From NCBI RefSeq assembly GCF_005543295.1, contig NZ_SRSG01000015.1, positions 1 through 64,000 on the forward strand: 64,000 nt of DNA, read 5' to 3'. This document shows, piece by piece, positions 52,583 to 61,362 of the stretch. Position 1 is the stretch's first letter; each line of letters opens with the position of its first letter. The notes under the pieces are model-generated. The model ran no database searches, was not told the origin of the DNA, and worked only from the letters and a program-made list of their open reading frames with translations. Source of the stretch: Halalkalirubrum salinum (lineage in GTDB: Archaea > Halobacteriota > Halobacteria > Halobacteriales > Haloferacaceae). Both the position numbers and the translations under genes were made by a program.

Positions 52583-53805
52583 GCCAGTCGACCGGCCGCC
52601 GGGTCGAGAGCCTCAACGATATCCCGACCGGCAAACGGTTCGTCTCGTGGCTCGTGCTGATCGGGGCTGGCTTCCTCGTCGGCCTCTACGGAGCCTTCAG
52701 AGTCCTCACCGAGGGGACGATCGCTCTCGGGATCAGCAACCAGCTCCCATGGGGTATCCTGATTTCGACCTACGAGTTCTTCCTGCTGACGAGCGCCGGC
52801 ATCATGGTCGGCATCGTCTCGCTGGCACTCGTCTTCGACGTCGGGCGGTTCGACCGCCTGCTCAAGCGGGGGTTGCTCCTCGCGCTGGCGACGCTTGCAG
52901 CAGGGCTGTTCACCATCGCCATCGGGCTCGGTCGACCCGAGCGCCCGATCATCCACGCGGTGATAAACGCGAACCCATCGTCGCCGATCTGGTGGGTCAT
53001 CATGTTCGCTGGCACATTCGGAGCTGTCCTCGTGGCGTTGCTCGTGTTGGTCGAGACTGACTGGGTCGACTCCCCGTCGCTGACTAAACTCGTCGGCGTT
53101 GCCGGGCTCGGTGTCGGCCTCGCGGTGATGGTCGCCGCCGGGATGATCTTCGGGACGCTTCCGGCCCGACCCTACTACGGCGGCGCGCTTGCGCCGGTGT
53201 ACTTCATCATCACCGGGATTCTCTCGGGAATCGCCGCGGTCGGTGCGGTCGTCATCGCCGAACACAAACTGACAGGCAGAGATATGAGTCCGGAGCTGTC
53301 GGCGCTCATGACCGACTACGTCGGCAAACTCGTCGGCGTCCTTGCGGGCGCAGGGCTGGTCATTGCCGCAATCAAGGCGATCTACGGGCTGACGTCGACG
53401 AGCGATTCGACGGCGATGGCCTACGAGCAGATGTTGCTGGGATCGTTCGCCCCCATCTACTGGGGACTCGGGATTCTGGTCGGGCTGGTCGTTCCCATCG
53501 CCCTGATGACTGCGAAGCGTACCCGAACACCGACCGGCGTGCTGGCGGCCTCTGCGGCCGCACTCGTCGGCCTGTTCGTGACCCGATACGAGTTCGTTGT
53601 CGGCGGCCAAGTCGTCGCGCTGACGGCCGACCCCGGCCACCAGTACCCGATCGTAAGCTACATTCCGTCGGGTGTCGAGATCGCACTGATCGTCTTCGCG
53701 CTCGCGTTGGCGGCGTTCATCTACACGGCCGGAACGCTGCTAATGCGACTCGACGAACCGCCGGCGGAGCCGACGGCCGACCACGGAGGATACACCCATG
53801 AGTAG
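52579..53805 (+). CDS. NrfD/PsrC-type membrane anchor subunit
   Basis: A 408-aa membrane protein with about ten helices, for example F-V-S-W-L-V-L-I-G-A-G-F-L-V-G-L-Y-G-A and P-W-G-I-L-I-S-T-Y-E-F-F-L-L. It belongs to the NrfD/PsrC family, which exchanges electrons with menaquinone and passes them to the ferredoxin-like subunit. The ten-helix size suits the PsrC branch better than DmsC. It overlaps both neighbours (ATGA at 52579; eight bases at 53798). Confidence 0.85.
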   Translation: MSQSTGRRVESLNDIPTGKRFVSWLVLIGAGFLVGLYGAFRVLTEGTIALGISNQLPWGILISTYEFFLLTSAGIMVGIVSLALVFDVGRFDRLLKRGLLLALATLAAGLFTIAIGLGRPERPIIHAVINANPSSPIWWVIMFAGTFGAVLVALLVLVETDWVDSPSLTKLVGVAGLGVGLAVMVAAGMIFGTLPARPYYGGALAPVYFIITGILSGIAAVGAVVIAEHKLTGRDMSPELSALMTDYVGKLVGVLAGAGLVIAAIKAIYGLTSTSDSTAMAYEQMLLGSFAPIYWGLGILVGLVVPIALMTAKRTRTPTGVLAASAAALVGLFVTRYEFVVGGQVVALTADPGHQYPIVSYIPSGVEIALIVFALALAAFIYTAGTLLMRLDEPPAEPTADHGGYTHE

Positions 53806-54619
53806 CGACTCCCAAACACTCGACGACGAAATGCGCGCCGAACTCAGCGAGACCGACCTCCAGGAGGAGGGCGTCAACCTGAGTATGACCATCGACCTCC
53901 AGCGGTGTACGGGCTGTGCTGCCTGTAACATCGGTTGTGCCCAGGAGAACAACCTCCAGGAGGGGCATGCCTACTCCAGCCGCCTCATCGAGACCAGCGG
54001 CGAGTTCCCCAACGTCAGCTACGAGTACACGCCGACGCTCTGCAACCAGTGTGACGACGCGCCGTGTGCCTCGGGCTGTCCTACCTCGGCGCTCTACAAG
54101 GGCGAGGGCGGGATCACGATGCACGACCACGAACAGTGCATCGGCTGCAAGGCCTGCATGATGAACTGCCCGTACGACGAGATCCACATCAACAAGGAAG
54201 ACCCCCACCCGCGGTGGGAGATCGAGGAGGCCGCCATCGAGAACGGCACCGCGACTCCAAAGGAGGTCAAAGAACGCGCGGGTGTCGAGGAGGACGCCCC
54301 GCCGTACTACAACCCCAACCGGGAGGTCGGCGAACACGAACACCCGACGCGGTATAAGGGTGTCGTCGAGAAGTGTAACTTCTGTGTCCACCGGCTCAAC
54401 GAGGGCGAACTCCCCCGGTGTGTCGAGGAGTGTCCGTGTGAGGCACGGATCTTCGGCGACCTCAACGACCCCGACAGCAAGGTCAACGAGGTCCTCGGGA
54501 AGTACCACCCGGAGGTCCTCCAGGAAGACAAAGGAACCGAACCCAGCGTCAAATACGTGCGCGACTACAACGGCGGCGGCTACGAACAGGGCAAGGGCGA
54601 ACCAGGACTGAGCGATTAG
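53798..54619 (+). CDS. Four-cluster ferredoxin-like electron transfer subunit
   Basis: A 273-aa protein with four [4Fe-4S] cysteine sets: C-T-G-C-A-A-C-N-I-G-C, C-N-Q-C-D-D-A-P-C-A-S-G-C-P, C-I-G-C-K-A-C-M-M-N-C-P, and C-N-F-C...C-V-E-E-C-P. It carries electrons between the membrane anchor and the catalytic subunit, as in DmsB, PsrB and PhsB. It has no own export signal; export with the catalytic subunit is likely. Confidence 0.9.
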   Translation: MSSDSQTLDDEMRAELSETDLQEEGVNLSMTIDLQRCTGCAACNIGCAQENNLQEGHAYSSRLIETSGEFPNVSYEYTPTLCNQCDDAPCASGCPTSALYKGEGGITMHDHEQCIGCKACMMNCPYDEIHINKEDPHPRWEIEEAAIENGTATPKEVKERAGVEEDAPPYYNPNREVGEHEHPTRYKGVVEKCNFCVHRLNEGELPRCVEECPCEARIFGDLNDPDSKVNEVLGKYHPEVLQEDKGTEPSVKYVRDYNGGGYEQGKGEPGLSD

Positions 54620-54623
54620 GACA

Positions 54624-57368
54624 ATGAGCCAACACGATACTACATCCACGGACGACGACGGCGGGAGGTTCGGCTTCTCGTTCGGTCGCAGAGACTTCAT
54701 GAAAGCAGGCGCGGTCGGTGCGGTGGCGGCGAGCCTCGGCACCGGCCTGAGTAGCCTCCAAGCAGCCGCACAGGCAGACGACTACCGCGACGCGCTGGTC
54801 GAACACACCGGCGAATGGCGGCCCAGCAACTGTGCTGGCTGTACCTCATGGTGTTCGGCCCAGATCCTGGTCGACGACAAGACCAACCGCGTGCTCCGAA
54901 CCCGCGGCAACGAGGACTCAAAGGTCCACGGCAGCAACGACTGTCCGCGCCAGGATCTGGCGATCCAGCAGCTGTACGATCCCGACCGGGTCAAACAGCC
55001 AATGCGGCGGACCAACCCCGAGAAGGGCAAGGGCGTCGACCCCGAGTTCGAGCCGATCTCGTGGGAGGAAGCCATCGGCGAGATCGCCGATCGGATCATG
55101 GAACTCCGGGAAAACCAAGAGACCGAGAAGTTCATGCTCACCCGTGGGCGCTACACCTACCTCCGGCCGATTATCTACAACGATCTGCCGAAGATCATCG
55201 GCTCGCCGAACAACATTTCGCACAGTGCGATCTGTGCGGAAGCCGAGAAGTTCGGCCCGATGTACACCGAAGGCGAATGGAGCTACCGCCAGTACGACGT
55301 GACCGAGACCAACTACGTCATCGCGTGGGGGGCCGACCCCATCTCGACGAACCGACAGGTCTCACACTACTCGAACTCCTTTGGTGATCTACTGGACAGC
55401 GCGACGGTCGCGGTCGTCGAACCACGGCTCTCCTCTACGGCGACGAAATCCGACGAGTGGCTCCCGGTCAAGCCCGGATACGACGGCGCGCTCGCCTCGG
55501 CGATGGCCCACGTCCTGCTTCGGGACGGCCTGTGGAACCGCGAGTTCGTCGGCGACTTCGCCGACGGCGAGAACCGCTTCGTCCCCGGCGAGCAGGTCGA
55601 CCCCTCGACGTTCGAGGACTCGGTTAACAGCCAGGGAGTCGTCACCTGGTGGAACGAAGAACTGTATGACAAAGATCCCGAGTGGGCCGCCGAACGCGCA
55701 GGCGTTCCGGCCGAACAGATCGAACGCGTGGCGACCGGCTTCGGCAAGGCCGGGCCACAGGCGATCTCGTGGCTCGGCGGCGGCCCGGTGATGCAGGTCC
55801 GTGGCAGCCCCGCCTCGATGGCGATCCACGCGCTCAACGGACTGGTCGGCTCGGTCGGCAACCGCGGCGGCACGCTGTACGCCCCGGGGACGGCGACCGA
55901 GGGCCTCCCGGCTCCCGACGACTACATCGACGACGTCGCCAAGGGCGGCCTGTACGTCGACGAGGCTAACGAAGTCCCGCGGGAGAAGATGGACCAGCGC
56001 GGCCGCCTGGAGTTCCCGGCACTGAAGAAGGGGAAATCGGGTGGCGGCGTCGTCACCAACAACGCGGCCGACGGTATCCTCCAGGAGGACCCCAACGAGG
56101 TCAAGGTGCTGCTGTCGTACTGGAACAACTTCGCGTTCTCGAACCCCGAGAGCCAGCGCTGGGAGGAGGCACTGGCGAAGATCCCGTTCCACGCGACGAT
56201 CGAGACCCACGCCAGTGAGACGGCGTGGTTCTCGGATATCATCCTCCCGGCGACCCACCACCAGTTCGAACGCTGGGGCCAGCTACAGAGCACCGGGCAG
56301 GGCTACCGGACGATCAACCTGATGACGCCCGTGATGGCCGACAACCCTGACGATCCGCGGGATGTCCTCGAAAACGGTCGGCTCTGGGACACCAAGAGTT
56401 CGGAGACTGAGGTACCGTACCTCATCGCCGAAGCCCTCGCCGAGCGCGGCTTCGACAACATGCTCCGGTTCTTCGAAACCGAGTTCCCGGATCCGGAGAC
56501 CGGCGAGACGGTCCGCGAGGAGTTCCCCGGCGACGACTTCGAGAGCCGTGAACTCCGCGCCCAGGCGTTCGCCCGCAACGCGGCCAAGATCAGAACCCAG
56601 CCGATCTGGGACTCCGACTACCGCAACGGCGACTACGACTGGCCCGGCGGCGAGGAGTTCGACAGCTGGGTCGAGTTCCGCGAGCGGGGCATCTGGCACA
56701 CCGACAAATGGGACTACCGACACCGCTGGCCATCGGAGGGCGGCGAGTTCGGCACCGACTCGGGCGTCTTCGAGTTCGACGGCGAGACGCTCCAGAACGC
56801 ACTCCAGCGTCACGCCGACAGACACGACACGGACATCAACACGGTCCTGGAGGTGTGTAACTACCAGGGACGGGTCGACGACTCCGAGGCACCGAACGCC
56901 TTCGTTCCCCACTACGAGGAGCCCTACAACATGGGCGACCCCGAGGAGTACCCACTAAAGTTCGTCGACCACAAATCGCGGCTCGGCCGCGAGGGACGGG
57001 CGCACAACACGACGTGGGTCTACGAGTTCAACGACGTCAACCCTGGCGACGAGCCCGACATGGAAGTCGCCAAGATCAACCCCAAAGACGCCGCGGAACT
57101 CGGCATCGAGAACGGCGACGACATCGTGATCAAATCGCCAGCGGGCGAAAACGAGACCACGGCCAAACTCTGGGAGGGAGTCCGGCCCGGCACGGTCGCC
57201 AAAACGTGGGGCCAGGGCCACTGGGCCTACGGAACCGAAGCCTCCGAGGAGTTCGGTGAGGAACCCCGCGGGAGCCACAACAACCGCATCATCGGCGCGG
57301 AGTACGACCGACTCAGCGGGAGTTCGGTCTACTACGGCAACGTCCAGGTCAAGATCGAAAAGCGGTGA
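54624..57368 (+). CDS. Molybdopterin oxidoreductase catalytic subunit (Psr/Phs-like)
   Basis: A 914-aa DMSO-reductase-family enzyme. A Tat signal (G-R-R-D-F-M-K-A-G-A-V-G-A-V-A-A-S-L) exports it. The [4Fe-4S] set is C70-x2-C73-x3-C77...C107. In the segment G-S-P-N-N-I-S-H-S-A-I-C204 the likely molybdenum ligand is Cys, as in polysulfide, thiosulfate or arsenate reductases; DmsA uses Ser. The molybdopterin-binding domains follow, with a C-terminal dinucleotide-binding domain (A-A-E-L-G-I-E-N-G-D-D-I-V). It takes electrons from the ferredoxin-like subunit and reduces an external acceptor, probably a sulfur compound. The annotation 'dms' would be only a guess. Confidence 0.85.
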   Translation: MSQHDTTSTDDDGGRFGFSFGRRDFMKAGAVGAVAASLGTGLSSLQAAAQADDYRDALVEHTGEWRPSNCAGCTSWCSAQILVDDKTNRVLRTRGNEDSKVHGSNDCPRQDLAIQQLYDPDRVKQPMRRTNPEKGKGVDPEFEPISWEEAIGEIADRIMELRENQETEKFMLTRGRYTYLRPIIYNDLPKIIGSPNNISHSAICAEAEKFGPMYTEGEWSYRQYDVTETNYVIAWGADPISTNRQVSHYSNSFGDLLDSATVAVVEPRLSSTATKSDEWLPVKPGYDGALASAMAHVLLRDGLWNREFVGDFADGENRFVPGEQVDPSTFEDSVNSQGVVTWWNEELYDKDPEWAAERAGVPAEQIERVATGFGKAGPQAISWLGGGPVMQVRGSPASMAIHALNGLVGSVGNRGGTLYAPGTATEGLPAPDDYIDDVAKGGLYVDEANEVPREKMDQRGRLEFPALKKGKSGGGVVTNNAADGILQEDPNEVKVLLSYWNNFAFSNPESQRWEEALAKIPFHATIETHASETAWFSDIILPATHHQFERWGQLQSTGQGYRTINLMTPVMADNPDDPRDVLENGRLWDTKSSETEVPYLIAEALAERGFDNMLRFFETEFPDPETGETVREEFPGDDFESRELRAQAFARNAAKIRTQPIWDSDYRNGDYDWPGGEEFDSWVEFRERGIWHTDKWDYRHRWPSEGGEFGTDSGVFEFDGETLQNALQRHADRHDTDINTVLEVCNYQGRVDDSEAPNAFVPHYEEPYNMGDPEEYPLKFVDHKSRLGREGRAHNTTWVYEFNDVNPGDEPDMEVAKINPKDAAELGIENGDDIVIKSPAGENETTAKLWEGVRPGTVAKTWGQGHWAYGTEASEEFGEEPRGSHNNRIIGAEYDRLSGSSVYYGNVQVKIEKR

Positions 57369-57464
57369 CAGACTCTCGCTGAACTGACAGTGAACCACAC
57401 GCACGGTCGACACCGACACGCCGTGTCGGCTCCGTCGGCCCGATTTCTGCGCAACCTCTAACCT

Positions 57465-58160
57465 ATGAGCACACGGAACACCACCATGAACGAGACGGAC
57501 GGAGCCGACGACCAGTATGCCCCGGAACGCCGCCGGGCACGGACCTACCAGCTGCTGGCGGCGTGTTTCGGCGAGCCCAGCGACGACCTGCACGACCGGC
57601 TGGCCGAGGAGTCCCCCGAGACGGTCGCAGTCGACGTGTCGGGACTCGACGCGGCGATGACCGACCGCAAGTCGCTACGGTTGGATCACGCCCGGCTGTT
57701 CGTCGGCCCCTTCGAGCTGGAAGCACCGCCCTACGAGTCAGTATATGTCGACGCCGAAGACCGCGTGATGACCGATGCCACCGAGGCCGTCGAAGCCGAG
57801 TACCGACGGGTGGGCGTCGATATGAACCTCAGCGAACCAGCTGACCACATCATTCCGGAACTCGAATTCGTCTACCTGCTCGTTGCGACCGAGATCGAGG
57901 CCCTCGAAGGCGAGGAGTTCGAGGCCGCGGTCCATCTGCTCGAACGCCAGTACGAGTTCCTCAAAGCCCATCTCGGCCGGTGGATCTCGGAGATCGCCGA
58001 TAATATGCGAGCAAACGCCGACACCGAGTTCTACCGGCTGCTGGGCGAAGAACTCCAGACGTTCGTCGAGGGCGACGGCCAGCGACTGGCCGACCGGCTG
58101 AACGCACTGGAGGAGGGCGACGAGTTGATACCGGTGCTGAACGGAGAGGAACCACAATGA
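57465..58160 (+). CDS. TorD/DmsD-type enzyme maturation chaperone
   Basis: 231 aa from the ATG at 57465; the ATG at 57486 is an alternative. All-helical. Family features: A-R-T-Y-Q-L-L-A-A-C-F-G-E-P near the start, L-D-H-A-R-L-F-V-G-P (about residues 70-80) and P-P-Y-E-S-V-Y near the middle. It binds the Tat signal of the catalytic subunit and holds it until cofactor is loaded. It follows the catalytic gene by ~97 bp and overlaps the mrp start by four bases. Confidence 0.85.
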   Translation: MSTRNTTMNETDGADDQYAPERRRARTYQLLAACFGEPSDDLHDRLAEESPETVAVDVSGLDAAMTDRKSLRLDHARLFVGPFELEAPPYESVYVDAEDRVMTDATEAVEAEYRRVGVDMNLSEPADHIIPELEFVYLLVATEIEALEGEEFEAAVHLLERQYEFLKAHLGRWISEIADNMRANADTEFYRLLGEELQTFVEGDGQRLADRLNALEEGDELIPVLNGEEPQ

Positions 58161-59302
58161 CTGTCGACGAAACACAGATCCGCGAACGGCTCCGGGAGGT
58201 AGACGACCCGGTGCTCGGCGAGGATATCGTCTCGCTGAACCTGGTCGACGACATACTAATCAAAGACGGGACGGCCAAGATCGCCGTGGCGTTCAACGCG
58301 CCGTATTCCACCGATGAAAAGACGATGGCCGACCGGATCCGAGAAGAGATCGAGGAGTTGGGGCTGGAACCCGACGTTCGGATCAGCCTCTCGTGGGAGG
58401 ACCCCGACAGTCCCCTCCCGAAGGTTCGAAACGTCGTCCCGATCGCCTCCGGGAAGGGCGGGGTCGGAAAGACGACCGTGGCGACGAACCTCGCCAACGC
58501 GCTGGCGGAGACCGGCGCGCGCGTCGGCCTGCTCGATGCCGACATCTACGGGCCGAACGTCCCGCCGATGATGGGGATCGAAGCCAAACCCGGCCTCACC
58601 GAGGACAACCTGATCATCCCGCCCGAAGCCGACGGGATCAAGATCATGAGCATGGCCTTCCTCGCCGACGACGATACCGACCCCGCCATGCTCCGGGGGC
58701 CGATGGTCGATAAACTCCTCTCGGAGCTGATCGAGGAAACCCAGTGGGGCGAACTCGACTATCTGTTGGTCGACCTCCCGCCGGGAACGGGCGACGAACA
58801 GCTCACCCTCCTGCAGAGCGTTCCCGTTACGGGTGCGGTCGTCGTCACGACGCCCGAGGACATCGCGCTGTCCGATGTCCGAAAGGGGATTCGGATGTTC
58901 CACGACCGCGGGACGCCGGTGCTCGGCATCGTCGAGAATATGAGTTCCTTTACGTGTCCGAACTCCGGGGACGTCTACGACATCTTCGGCAGCGGCGGCG
59001 GCCAAAAGGTCGCCGACGAGTACGACCTCCCGCTGTTGGCCGAGATCCCGATCGATCCGGAGATCCGTTCGGGCGGCGACAGCGACAAGCCCGTGACTGT
59101 CCTCCAAGGGCTGGCTGCGGCCGACCACTTCTACGACCTCCGGGACGCGGTCGCCAACCGGATCGGCGCGGTCAACCGCGCGATCAAGGGCGAACTTCCG
59201 GCCGACGCGCCGAACTCGCCGCTGGTGTTCTCGCCGGAGCACCAAGAACAGATCACACAGCAGGCCGACGAGGCTGCGGGCGACGACGACAGCCTGATCT
59301 GA
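58157..59302 (+). CDS. mrp: Mrp/ApbC-type iron-sulfur carrier ATPase
   Basis: A 381-aa protein: an N-terminal MIP18/DUF59 domain (about 1-85), then the P-loop G-K-G-G-V-G-K-T-T (about residues 98-106). It moves [Fe-S] clusters to target enzymes. The C-terminal motif that usually reads C-P-x-C-G is C-P-N-S-G here, so the second Cys of the bridging pair is missing. Last gene of the molybdoenzyme operon, where it may load clusters on the ferredoxin-like or catalytic subunit. Confidence 0.85.
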   Translation: MTVDETQIRERLREVDDPVLGEDIVSLNLVDDILIKDGTAKIAVAFNAPYSTDEKTMADRIREEIEELGLEPDVRISLSWEDPDSPLPKVRNVVPIASGKGGVGKTTVATNLANALAETGARVGLLDADIYGPNVPPMMGIEAKPGLTEDNLIIPPEADGIKIMSMAFLADDDTDPAMLRGPMVDKLLSELIEETQWGELDYLLVDLPPGTGDEQLTLLQSVPVTGAVVVTTPEDIALSDVRKGIRMFHDRGTPVLGIVENMSSFTCPNSGDVYDIFGSGGGQKVADEYDLPLLAEIPIDPEIRSGGDSDKPVTVLQGLAAADHFYDLRDAVANRIGAVNRAIKGELPADAPNSPLVFSPEHQEQITQQADEAAGDDDSLI

Positions 59303-59363
59303 CTGGCGCGTCGGCTCATCTCGGTAGCTGTTAAAAAACTGCTGAAGCCATCGACCCGGCCGA

Positions 59364-59879
59364 TCAGGACCAGTCGATAATCCGGATCTCTTCGCCGTCG
59401 ACTGAGTCCGGAAGGTTGGCGATCCGCTCGCGGGCCTCGTCGACCAGTGCGGCCGCCGAACGGAACCGGGCGTCCCGCCGGTCGGAGACCTCGCTTCCCT
59501 CCTCAAACCGGCCGCTCGTTGCGTTTCGGACCCGTTTCCAGCGGCCTGCCTCGGTTTCGACGAGGAGATAGTAGGCTCCGGCGGCCGAAAGCGAGTCGGC
59601 GACGGCCTCGAAGCTATTCATGTGGTCGATCTCGGCTTCGGGTGGCTCGCCGACTTCCTCCTTGGTGTCGATCACGAACGGAATGAGGTCGGCAGTGATA
59701 CTTGTGACCGCCGTCCCGAGTGCCATGTCGGCGGCCGCCTCGTCGGGGAAGGCGTCGTCGTCGACACACTCGACGACCGTCGGAGTGTCATCGACCAACA
59801 GCCCGCCGAAGACGAAGCGTGCTTCCTCGACCAGCGATTCGACGTCCGGAGAATCCGAACCGGAGGACGTGTTTCCCAT
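59364..59879 (-). CDS. Protein of unknown function
   Basis: A 171-aa acidic alpha/beta protein. It has an alternating strand/helix pattern with D-L-I-P-F-V-I-D-T-K-E-E-V and A-G-A-Y-Y-L-L-V-E-T-E-A-G-R-W-K-R-V. No known motif. It faces the mrp gene tail-to-tail and is divergent from the HTH_10 gene at 59981. Confidence 0.6.
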   Translation of the reverse strand: MGNTSSGSDSPDVESLVEEARFVFGGLLVDDTPTVVECVDDDAFPDEAAADMALGTAVTSITADLIPFVIDTKEEVGEPPEAEIDHMNSFEAVADSLSAAGAYYLLVETEAGRWKRVRNATSGRFEEGSEVSDRRDARFRSAAALVDEARERIANLPDSVDGEEIRIIDWS

Positions 59880-59951
59880 GCAAACAGGGTTGGAGCGTCA
59901 TCATAACTGTGTTTCTATTACTAATCAGGACGGATCTGGTGCTGGGTCATC

Positions 59952-59959
59952 TATTTAAG
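59952..59959 (+). promoter_or_regulatory. TATA box of the second HTH_10 regulator
   Basis: TATTTAAG lies 22-29 bp before the ATG at 59981; leaderless start. Confidence 0.55.
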
Positions 59960-59980
59960 TATTGGACCGAACCGTCTAGT

Positions 59981-60670
59981 ATGACCGAGGACCAGTCGAC
60001 TGCCCGCTCGACAAGCTCGGTAACGCCCCATCGTCTGTACGCCGAGTTCGAGATCACGCCCTCGGAATCAATCGACTGCCCGCTCGACGAGCTTAACGGC
60101 GAGATAACCGACATCAACCAGCAGTTCGTCGGCAATGACTGCCATACGGATACGACCGTCACCAACTCGCCTGCAACGGTCGACGGCTCCGAAACGACCG
60201 ACACCGATGTCCCTGCGACGACCGATACCCCTGAGCAGGGTGTCGTCCACTCCAAACAGCAGTTCGGATCGATGTGCCACTGTCCGGTGTTTCTCGAACA
60301 CGACTGTATCCCACAGACGACCGTGTTCAACGACGACCATCTGATCGTCGAGACGTATCTTCCCGACCGTGAGCGACTCAGCGAGCTGATCGAGGCGTTA
60401 AAAGACGTGACTGCAGGAGTATCGCTCCGTCGACTCAGCCGAATCGACGACATCGAAGGCGAGCAGTCGACCACTGTCACGCTCGAACTGTACGATCTGA
60501 CACCCAAACAGCGCGAGGCGGCGACCAAAGCGGTCGCGGCTGGCTACTATCAGACGCCGCGTGAGACGACCATTGGCGAGCTCGCAGACGAACTCGACAT
60601 CTCGAAGTCCGCGATGTCCCAGCGACTGAACGCGGTCGAATCCAAACTCGCGCTGGCGGCGTTCCGATAA
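59981..60670 (+). CDS. HTH_10 (Bat/DmsR-type) transcriptional regulator, second copy
   Basis: 229 aa from the ATG at 59981; the longer frame to 59720 has no similarity. Clear paralogue of the protein at 51675: L-Y-A-E-F-E-I, N-D-C-H-T-D-T-T-V, S-M-C-H-C-P-V-F-L-E-H-D-C-I-P and an HTH_10 end with E-L-A-D-E-L-D-I-S-K-S-A-M-S-Q-R-L. All four cysteine positions match. The two copies enclose the molybdoenzyme operon, so both may sense the same signal with different targets. Confidence 0.85.
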   Translation: MTEDQSTARSTSSVTPHRLYAEFEITPSESIDCPLDELNGEITDINQQFVGNDCHTDTTVTNSPATVDGSETTDTDVPATTDTPEQGVVHSKQQFGSMCHCPVFLEHDCIPQTTVFNDDHLIVETYLPDRERLSELIEALKDVTAGVSLRRLSRIDDIEGEQSTTVTLELYDLTPKQREAATKAVAAGYYQTPRETTIGELADELDISKSAMSQRLNAVESKLALAAFR

Positions 60671-60836
60671 TCGGGTCCTGTCGACGCGATGTTGCGGCGC
60701 AGTCGACCGACTCACAATCGTCTCGAGGGACTCGCCTCGCAGCGAGCATTTAAAAAGCTGAATTGTTGAGCCGTAGGTCAATGGACGACGAGCGAGACTA
60801 GGGTGTATACCGGAACGGACACGAGGAGGTCTACCG

Positions 60837-61211
60837 ATGAACACACAGTACACATACGAAATCGAGTTCGACGTGATGGGTGCCTGCCGGGAGCGCTACG
60901 ACCGGTGGGTGTCCGAGGGGAGCCTCAAATGGGTGAGCCATCCCACGATCGCCGCCTTCGAAGTCCAGTACAACACCAACAGGCTGTCGCCGGAAGTCAA
61001 GTTCCTCTTCGGGTTTTCCTCGATCGAAGATTGGACGGCGTTTATAACGAGCGAGATACACGAGGCTGCCAAAGAAACGCTTCGCGGCGTCACCACGCGG
61101 CTTGAGGGGACGCTCTGGGAACAGGGTGGCATCAAGCTCGAGAAACCCGACTCACAGGAGTATAATACCTCCCTCCCGTCGTCGGCACCCGTACGCGAAG
61201 AACTCTCCTAA
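60837..61211 (+). CDS. Protein of unknown function
   Basis: A 124-aa alpha+beta protein with a ferredoxin-like beta pattern (Y-T-Y-E-I-E-F-D-V, L-S-P-E-V-K-F-L-F-G-F). Tryptophans and a conserved-looking W-V-S-E-G-S-L-K-W-V are present. Resembles small ligand-binding folds but no family is clear. Confidence 0.55.
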   Translation: MNTQYTYEIEFDVMGACRERYDRWVSEGSLKWVSHPTIAAFEVQYNTNRLSPEVKFLFGFSSIEDWTAFITSEIHEAAKETLRGVTTRLEGTLWEQGGIKLEKPDSQEYNTSLPSSAPVREELS

Positions 61212-61362
61212 CGTGTCTCGAGGTCTCTTCTCGATGTGGCAGCAGTCGAGTATATTCCGTCCCAACCGGATTCCTTCTCAGTGAGAATGGACACGGTATA
61301 TCATATCGATAGTGACCATCACCACGGTATGGACGGCCACAGGCCGTCGAACGGAGCGCACC

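Noticed and set aside
52327-53640. 437-residue minus-strand frame opposite the NrfD-type gene
   Set aside because: Composition is low-complexity (R, G, D, E) and mirrors the GC-rich coding strand, whose protein is a clear family member.
58256-59506. 416-residue minus-strand frame opposite mrp
   Set aside because: The plus strand encodes Mrp with a clear P-loop; the minus-strand translation has no family features.
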